Assembly: GCA_030040335.1 (NCBI GenBank)
Contig: JASHTX010000023.1
Location: forward strand, 1 to 5,353
DNA: 5,353 nt
DNA from: Microcaldota archaeon
Lineage (GTDB): Archaea > Micrarchaeota > Micrarchaeia > Micrarchaeales > CABMGC01
Direction: 5' to 3'
A program made the translations under genes and the position numbers. This document shows positions 1 to 4,311 of the stretch, one piece after another. Positions within the stretch are counted from its first letter, which is position 1; each line of letters opens with the position of its first letter. The notes beneath the pieces are model-generated. The model made no database searches. It was not told the origin of the DNA and saw only the letters and a program-made list of their open reading frames with translations.

Positions 1-829
1 TGAAAGTTTTGCATTGCAGAAGATAGGCGCAAAAAAAGTCAAAGACATAATGCCTGGGGAACTCGTAATATTCGCCAAGGATGGGCCGAAGGTACACAGG
101 TTTGCCCCTCAGAAGGCAAAGGCACTCGACGCTTTCGAGATCACCTATTTTGCCCATCCAGCATCGAACATAGACGGCATACAAATAGCCACCGCAAGGG
201 TCAACATAGGCAGGGCCCTCTTTAAGAAGTTCAAGATCAAGGGTGACGCCGTTGTACCGATACCCGAGTCTGCGATTCACGCCGCAGATGGATATTCAGA
301 GGAGTCGGGAGTCCCGGTGGTGCACGCTCTTGGAAAGGACAGGTATGGAAGAAAGTCTGTCTTGAGAAGCTTCATACAGCCCACTGAAAGGAAGGACACT
401 GTGGAAAGCATGTTCGCAATAGAAGAACTCATCGCAGGCAGAGACCTTATCGTAATAGATGACAGCGTTGTCAGGGGAACCAGTTCAAAGGTCTTCGCTC
501 AGCAGCTCAGGAGGGCAGGCGCGAAAAAAATAAGCCTGCTGCTTACATTCCCGCCGATAAGGTTTCCATGCTACATGGGCATAGACTTTCCTTCTTCCGA
601 AGAACTGGTTGCATACAACGTCGCACCGAAGGACAACATCGAGAATGTGGGCCAAAAAGTCGCAAAGGAGCTGGAAGTCGACTTCGTTGGCTACCTGGAT
701 CCGCTCAGCCTCTCAAACGCGGTGGGGTTGGGAATAGACTCCTTCTGCTTTGCATGCGTCAATGGAGACTACAGCAAGCTGAACTTCCCGCCGAAGTTCA
801 GGTCAAGGGTAGAGATGAAGGGCGAATAG
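1..829 (+). CDS. purF: Amidophosphoribosyltransferase PurF, 3' part (5' end outside window)
   Basis: PurF catalyses the first committed purine step: PRPP plus glutamine gives 5-phosphoribosylamine, in the cytoplasm. The frame is open from the window edge. The residues before the TTG at 14 (ESFA, then LQKIGA) match the SE-x-x-AL...GA...D...PGE stretch late in the N-terminal glutaminase domain, so this TTG is internal and the true start lies upstream. Numbering from it, the phosphoribosyltransferase domain shows YFAHPASNIDG at 45-55, VPIPESA at 81-87, the PRPP loop VIDDSVVRGTSS at 147-158, CYMGIDFPSSEEL at 186-198 and CFACVNGDY at 245-253. Cys186, Cys245 and Cys248 align with three of the four Fe-S ligands of the Bacillus-type enzyme; the fourth position is Asp39. 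The usual K-L-N ahead of the PRPP loop is S-M-F (132-134). It ends 16 bases before folD, probably in the same transcript. Family assignment is very secure; the Fe-S cluster is an inference. Confidence 0.95.
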   Translation, partial: ESFALQKIGAKKVKDIMPGELVIFAKDGPKVHRFAPQKAKALDAFEITYFAHPASNIDGIQIATARVNIGRALFKKFKIKGDAVVPIPESAIHAADGYSEESGVPVVHALGKDRYGRKSVLRSFIQPTERKDTVESMFAIEELIAGRDLIVIDDSVVRGTSSKVFAQQLRRAGAKKISLLLTFPPIRFPCYMGIDFPSSEELVAYNVAPKDNIENVGQKVAKELEVDFVGYLDPLSLSNAVGLGIDSFCFACVNGDYSKLNFPPKFRSRVEMKGE

Positions 830-845
830 GACAATTGGGGAACCT

Positions 846-1763
846 ATGATCGAAACAGTGAAGATGATTGCAAAGCCAGTTGTAGAAAAGATGAAAGGGG
901 AGATAGCCGAGCGCGTAAAGCGGCTCAAGGAAGAAGGCGTAAAACCCAAGATAGTCGCACTCATGATAGGCGATAACCCCGAATCCTGGACATACGTTAA
1001 CCTGAAGATGAAAAACTGCGCAGAGGTAGGCATAGAGTCAGATGTCATAGACCTACGTGCGCATTCGAAGGACAAGATGCCTGAGGTGGTTGCAGAAACG
1101 CTGAGCAAGCTGAACAACGACCCTTCTGTGAATGCCGTGCTTCCGCAGCTTCCATTCGACGGAAAGATAAGCGAGGAGTTTGTATTTTCAAGGCTGAGTC
1201 CCGCGAAGGACGTTGATGGCTTGACTCCGCACAATCTGGGAAAGCTTTTCAGGGGTGAGTACACGCTTGAGAACTCGCTCATACCGTGCACGCCAAAGGG
1301 AATAGTCCTACTGGCGCAGCACTACGGCGTTCATATCGCTGGCTCCGAAGCCGCAATAATAGGAAGGAGTACTCTTGTAGGGAAGCCACTCCAGAAGCTG
1401 CTCCAGGATCTTGATGCAACAGCGACATGCTATCACACAAAATCGAGACGCGTGCTTGAAAGGGTGAAAGACGCGGACATAGTGGTGTCGGCCTCTGGAA
1501 AACCTCCGGAGGTGTACGGACAGAACGGATTCAGGCTGACCGGGAAGATGGTAAAGGAGGAGAGCGCGGTCTTCGGAGTGGGAGTCTGGCAAAACCCTAA
1601 GACAAATGAGAGGTTCTTTGACGTTGATACCTTCTCTCTTGAAGGAAAGTGCGCATACCTCACGCCGAACGTAGGAGGAGTAGGGCCAATGACAAGGATC
1701 TGCCTGCTGCAGAATACGCTGATCGCGACCATGAATCAGAGAAAAAAGGAGAGGTCTAATTAA
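846..1763 (+). CDS. folD: Bifunctional methylenetetrahydrofolate dehydrogenase/cyclohydrolase FolD
   Basis: FolD interconverts methylene-, methenyl- and 10-formyl-tetrahydrofolate using NAD(P), in the cytoplasm; 10-formyl-THF is the formyl donor in purine synthesis, which explains its place here. At 305 residues it is close to the usual 280-300. The N-terminal catalytic domain shows Tyr50 and Lys54 in YVNLK (the usual Y-x3-K pair), Gln101 in LPQLP, and KDVDGLTPHN at 121-130 with the conserved Asp124. PCTPKG at 147-152 and the dinucleotide-binding GRSTLVGKP at 173-181 follow, then TPNVGGVGPMT at 273-283. Three positions differ from consensus: VQLP reads PQLP, TPVPGG reads TPNVGG, and the usual D-V-G after the second Rossmann strand reads G-V-G (244-246). 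The catalytic residues are intact, so I expect an active enzyme. The ATG at 846 is preferred because KMIAKPVVE aligns with the family's first strand and helix; ATG 864 is the alternative. A GGGG at 837-840 is a weak ribosome-binding candidate. Confidence 0.95.
   Translation: MIETVKMIAKPVVEKMKGEIAERVKRLKEEGVKPKIVALMIGDNPESWTYVNLKMKNCAEVGIESDVIDLRAHSKDKMPEVVAETLSKLNNDPSVNAVLPQLPFDGKISEEFVFSRLSPAKDVDGLTPHNLGKLFRGEYTLENSLIPCTPKGIVLLAQHYGVHIAGSEAAIIGRSTLVGKPLQKLLQDLDATATCYHTKSRRVLERVKDADIVVSASGKPPEVYGQNGFRLTGKMVKEESAVFGVGVWQNPKTNERFFDVDTFSLEGKCAYLTPNVGGVGPMTRICLLQNTLIATMNQRKKERSN
1757..1763 (+). promoter_or_regulatory. Possible TATA-like element ahead of purA
   Basis: TAATTAA covers the last bases of folD and lies 24-30 bases upstream of the purA ATG. 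That is the spacing expected of an archaeal TATA box serving a leaderless transcript starting at the ATG. It would fit the lack of a Shine-Dalgarno ahead of purA. A pyrimidine run (1766-1775) lies between. The motif is AT-rich and overlaps a stop codon, so it could be coincidence; purA may simply be read through from purF-folD. Confidence 0.22.
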
Positions 1764-1786
1764 GGTTTCTTTCTCATTATAATCAT

Positions 1787-2839
1787 ATGCTAGAGATGGT
1801 AGTGGGAGGATTCTACGGTGATGAGGGGAAGGGCAAGATCACCGGCTATCTTGCAGTTAAGGATGACGCAGACATAGTAGTAAGGGCAGGAGGGGGGCCT
1901 CAGGCAGGCCACACGATAGTGGAAGGAAAGAAGGTCAGGCAGGTGCCGGGGGGCTTCATAAACCCAAAATCTAGATTGCTGATTGCGAGGGGCACGCTGA
2001 TCAACCCAGAGATACTGCTTGATGAGATTGAGCAGTATGGGGTCAAGGACAGGATAGGAGTCGATTACGGTTGCACTATAATAGAAAGGGAGCACATGGA
2101 CCAGGAAAAGGCAGACCTGGTCAAGAGGGTCGGCTCTGTGGGAACCGGAACGGGTCCGGCAAGATCGTACAGAATACTCAGGACTGCAAAAATCGCCAAG
2201 GAGATCGAGCCGCTCAAGCCATATCTGACAGATGTGTCTGCTGAGATAAACAAGGCCATAGCGGCAAACAAGACGGTCGTTGCCGAAGGCGTTCACGGCG
2301 CTGCGCTTTCACTTCTGGATTACAAGTTCTATCCATACGTAACCTCCCAAGATACAACTGCAAGCCAGTTCGCGGCAGACATTGGAATAGGGCCCAAGGA
2401 TATCGATGAAGTGATAGTTGTCTACAAGTCTTACGTGTCCAGAGTCGGAGAGGGCCCGCTAGAGGGAGAGTGGGACGAGGAGAAGAGGAAGGAGATGGGC
2501 ATAGAGGAGATAGGAACAGTCAGCGGAAGGCGAAGGAGGCTTGCGGATTTCAACTACGAGCTGGCAAAGGACGCCATGAACAAGAACAGCGGAACACAGT
2601 CGGCGATCACCTGCGTAGACCGACTATTCAAGAACAACGAGAGTGTCAGGGAGTACGGATCGTTGACAAACGACGCAAAAGCGTTCATCTCCAATCTGAA
2701 TACGTTCTTTAAATCGAATTCCAGATATTTCAAAGGGATAAGCATCATTTCCACAGGTCCGAACTTGGAGGACACGATAGACCTGAGGGAGAGGAGCAAA
2801 GTAGGCAGCAAGGAGGTAACTGAGGTCAGGACTGCTTAG
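1787..2839 (+). CDS. purA: Adenylosuccinate synthetase PurA, short archaeal form
   Basis: PurA condenses IMP with aspartate using GTP, giving adenylosuccinate, the first step of the AMP branch; PurB encoded downstream finishes it. At 350 residues it is the short archaeal type rather than the roughly 430-residue bacterial one. The phosphate-binding GDEGKGK at 11-17 holds the catalytic Asp12, and AGHT at 40-43 holds the catalytic His42. GSVGTGTGPA is at 116-125, YPYVTSQDTTAS at 182-193, RVGEGP at 219-224, and GTVSGRRRR at 243-251 in the aspartate/IMP loop region. Asp278 in ITCVD is the likely guanine-binding Asp. Three positions aligned with E. coli IMP contacts differ: Asn38 is Gln39, Thr129 is Val118 and Gln224 is His170. 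The usual EGTQG reads EGVHG. ATG 1787 follows a 23-base gap without a clear Shine-Dalgarno; ATG 1796 is possible. The function call is firm; the effect of the pocket changes is unknown. Confidence 0.95.
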   Translation: MLEMVVGGFYGDEGKGKITGYLAVKDDADIVVRAGGGPQAGHTIVEGKKVRQVPGGFINPKSRLLIARGTLINPEILLDEIEQYGVKDRIGVDYGCTIIEREHMDQEKADLVKRVGSVGTGTGPARSYRILRTAKIAKEIEPLKPYLTDVSAEINKAIAANKTVVAEGVHGAALSLLDYKFYPYVTSQDTTASQFAADIGIGPKDIDEVIVVYKSYVSRVGEGPLEGEWDEEKRKEMGIEEIGTVSGRRRRLADFNYELAKDAMNKNSGTQSAITCVDRLFKNNESVREYGSLTNDAKAFISNLNTFFKSNSRYFKGISIISTGPNLEDTIDLRERSKVGSKEVTEVRTA

Positions 2840-2860
2840 GCATCGAGCTTCACTATAAGG

Positions 2861-2869
2861 CTTTTAAGG
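2861..2869 (+). promoter_or_regulatory. Probable archaeal TATA box for purE-purC-purB
   Basis: CTTTTAAGG resembles the archaeal TATA consensus (CTTTTAAA/TTTATATA types) and lies in the longest intergenic gap of the window, 66 bases between purA and purE. With the usual spacing of about 25 bases, transcription would start near 2890, leaving a leader of roughly 15 bases that includes the purine-rich GGGGG ahead of the purE ATG. The purine-containing bases just upstream (ATAAGG, 2855-2860) could serve as a BRE, though the match is loose. No experimental start is known; the call rests on motif and placement. Confidence 0.5.
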
Positions 2870-2876
2870 ATAAAAG
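2861..2876. repeat. 6-bp inverted repeat overlapping the TATA-like box
   Basis: CTTTTA (2861-2866) and TAAAAG (2871-2876) are perfect reverse complements separated by AGGA. The left arm is the TATA-like element itself. Such a dyad could be an operator through which a repressor blocks TBP. As an RNA hairpin it would be weak, with only one G-C pair in six. Short AT-rich dyads are common by chance in an AT-rich intergenic gap. Confidence 0.4.
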
Positions 2877-2877
2877 A

Positions 2878-2898
2878 CTCAAGTATTAAGCACTTGGG
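2878..2898. repeat. Imperfect dyad around the inferred purE transcription start
   Basis: CAAGT (2880-2884) and ACTTG (2892-2896) are perfect reverse complements around a 7-base spacer. The stem extends outward by a T-G wobble and a C-G pair to 2878 and 2898. The dyad spans the inferred transcription start near 2890, so as DNA it could be an operator. On a readthrough RNA from purA it would form a hairpin whose right arm covers part of the GGGGG ribosome-binding candidate. No regulator is identified. Confidence 0.35.
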
Positions 2899-2900
2899 GG
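2896..2900 (+). promoter_or_regulatory. Ribosome-binding candidate deciding the purE start
   Basis: GGGGG lies five bases ahead of ATG 2906, a normal Shine-Dalgarno distance. It supports ATG 2906 over the in-frame TTG at 2894, because this purine run would then fall within the first codons of the TTG-started frame. The run is all G rather than GGAGG, so pairing with the 16S tail would be partial. Confidence 0.5.
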
Positions 2901-2905
2901 ACAAA

Positions 2906-3388
2906 ATGTCTGATAGAGTAGTTGTAATCTTAGGTTCAGGAGGCGATGAAGAGTTTGCGAAACAGATCTGGACCACGCTTCAGAAGCACAGCGTGGCATG
3001 CGAGAAGAGGGTAATTTCCGCGCACAGGAGGCCTACAGATCTTCTGGACCTGCTGAAGAAGAACGAGACGTCAAGTGACAATGTCGTATACATAACGGTC
3101 GCGGGTCGATCAAATGCGCTCTCTGGAGTCGTTGACAGCAACACCAGGTTTACCGTGATCGCATGCCCTCCTTATTCTGAGAAATTCAGCGGAGCCGACA
3201 TATACTCGTCACTGAGGATGCCAGGCGGCATCACGCCGCTCGTCATACTGGAGCCTGAGAACGCGGCATTGGCAGCGATAAAGATACTTGCATACGGCAA
3301 CCCAAAGCTGCACGAGAAAGTTTCGCAGTACCAGAAGGAACTGCGCGAAAAGAACAGGGCTGACGATGAGAAGCTTATGAAATCGTGA
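2906..3388 (+). CDS. purE: AIR carboxylase PurE, class II-like
   Basis: PurE carboxylates 5-aminoimidazole ribotide to CAIR. Class I enzymes rearrange N5-CAIR made by PurK; class II enzymes use CO2 directly. From ATG 2906 the protein has 160 residues, normal for a single-domain PurE. It shows LGSGGD at 9-14 (consensus GSxSD, Asp14 kept), SAHRRP at 38-43 with catalytic His40, AGRSNALSG at 66-74, ACPP at 86-89, ADIYSSLRMPGGI at 97-109 and LEPENAA at 115-121. AGRSN, CPP and the DIYSSLRMP stretch are class II marks, as in Treponema denticola PurE and the human PAICS carboxylase domain; class I would read AGGAAHLPG. The residue after His40 is Arg, as in class I, where class II usually has Lys. The C-terminal 25 or so residues are a charged helix, also seen in the Treponema form. 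No purK is in the window. purC starts 4 bases downstream. Confidence 0.95.
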   Translation: MSDRVVVILGSGGDEEFAKQIWTTLQKHSVACEKRVISAHRRPTDLLDLLKKNETSSDNVVYITVAGRSNALSGVVDSNTRFTVIACPPYSEKFSGADIYSSLRMPGGITPLVILEPENAALAAIKILAYGNPKLHEKVSQYQKELREKNRADDEKLMKS

Positions 3389-3392
3389 GAAT

Positions 3393-4301
3393 ATGGCAAA
3401 GATGATAAGATCAGGCAAGGTAAAGGACGTATACGATGTGAACGACCATGAGCTGGAGTTCATTTTCTCAGATAGGATATCGGTCTTCGACAAGATAATA
3501 CCCAGCGACATACCGAACAAGGGCGAGACGCTGGCGAGGACGAGCGCGTACTGGTTCGATGTGCTCAAGCAACTGGGGATATCTTCGCACTACATAAAGA
3601 TGAATGCGCCGAACAGGATGCTGGTAAAGAAGGTGGACATAATAAGAGACTACTCGAAGATAAGCACGAAGACCAAGAACTACCTCGTACCTCTGGAGCT
3701 GATAACCAGATACTACGTTTACGGCTCGCTCTGGGACAGGGTCAAGCAGGGCATTGTGAAGCCCGAGCAGCTGGGATTCAAGGCAGGCCACGAGGTAAAG
3801 GCCGCAGAACCAATGCCGGAACCATTTTTCGAGGTCACCACAAAGCTCGAGAAGACGGACAGAAACCTTACGACCGAGGAGGCGCTGAAGATATCTGGAT
3901 TGACAAAGGCAGACTACGAGGACATGAAGGAGCTATGCCTGAAGATAGACAAGGAGATAAACAGCAGGGTGAAGCAGCGCGGCCTGATACACGTTGACGG
4001 CAAGAAGGAGTTCGCACTGGACAATGACAGGAAGTTCATGGTGATCGACACTTTCGGCACCGCTGACGAGGACAGGTTCTGGGATGCGAAGGAGTTCGAG
4101 CAGGGCAAATACATAGAAAGAAGCAAGGAATTCGTGAGGCAGTACTACAGAGGCACGGGCTATCATGAGAAGCTCTACAAGGCAAGGAGCGAAGGCAAGC
4201 CAGAGCCTGACATACCGCCTTTGCCATCTGACATGGTAAAGCAGGCAAGTGAGATCTACGTCAAGCTGTTTGAGGAAATAACTGGGCAGCGCTTCAGATG
4301 A
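3393..4301 (+). CDS. purC: SAICAR synthetase PurC (long, about 300-residue form)
   Basis: PurC joins CAIR, the PurE product, with aspartate using ATP to give SAICAR, which PurB then cleaves. The 302 residues resemble the long yeast-type form rather than the roughly 240-residue form of many bacteria and methanogens. Visible motifs are GKVKDVY at 8-14, DRISVFDKIIPSDIPNKG at 27-44, LVPLELITR at 98-106 ending in YGS (110-112), FFEVTTKLEKTDRN at 145-158, VDGKKEFA at 201-208 and VIDTFGTADEDRFW at 217-230. Asp202, Lys204, Glu206 and Asp219 keep the family's metal/ATP residues. Departures from consensus: RGY reads RYY (106-108), HDxN reads TDRN, and the Asp-Glu of DE-x-x-TPDSSRFW reads Asp-Thr. The C-terminal part (from about 240) is a helical extension. 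ATG 3393 lies 4 bases after the purE stop; ATG 3402 is an alternative. The end of purE (GTGA, 3385-3388) could double as a weak ribosome-binding site. Confidence 0.95.
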   Translation: MAKMIRSGKVKDVYDVNDHELEFIFSDRISVFDKIIPSDIPNKGETLARTSAYWFDVLKQLGISSHYIKMNAPNRMLVKKVDIIRDYSKISTKTKNYLVPLELITRYYVYGSLWDRVKQGIVKPEQLGFKAGHEVKAAEPMPEPFFEVTTKLEKTDRNLTTEEALKISGLTKADYEDMKELCLKIDKEINSRVKQRGLIHVDGKKEFALDNDRKFMVIDTFGTADEDRFWDAKEFEQGKYIERSKEFVRQYYRGTGYHEKLYKARSEGKPEPDIPPLPSDMVKQASEIYVKLFEEITGQRFR

Positions 4302-4311
4302 GCGTGCAAAC

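Noticed and set aside
14..16. TTG as the start of a free-standing phosphoribosyltransferase gene
   Set aside because: The residues before it continue the conserved PurF SE-x-x-AL segment and the frame is open to the window edge, so the gene is cut by the window rather than split.
568..849. 93-codon + strand frame overlapping the end of purF and running into folD
   Set aside because: It is out of frame with conserved PurF sequence and its product is low-complexity Arg/Gly/Gln-rich, so it is a shadow.
803..1291. 162-codon open frame on the - strand opposite folD
   Set aside because: It lies antisense to a well-conserved gene, its translation resembles no family I know, and purine-rich coding strands with these codon habits leave long open antisense frames.
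1502..1513. Perfect 12-bp palindrome ACCTCCGGAGGT inside folD
   Set aside because: About one such palindrome is expected by chance in a window of this size, it sits in coding sequence, and the internal GGAGGT is not followed by a plausible start of a new gene.
1776..1783. ATTATAAT just ahead of purA as a TATA box
   Set aside because: It ends only 3 bases before the ATG, so transcription would start inside the gene.
1790..2296. 168-codon open frame on the - strand opposite purA
   Set aside because: It is fully inside purA and has a composition typical of a shadow frame, rich in Cys, Arg and Leu with no domain pattern.
1787..2839. PurA as a PurZ-type enzyme making the 2-aminoadenine precursor
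   Set aside because: PurZ is marked by replacement of the catalytic Asp in the GDEGKGK loop, usually by Ser. Here Asp12 is present, and the neighbours are ordinary purine genes with no phage or DNA-modification context.
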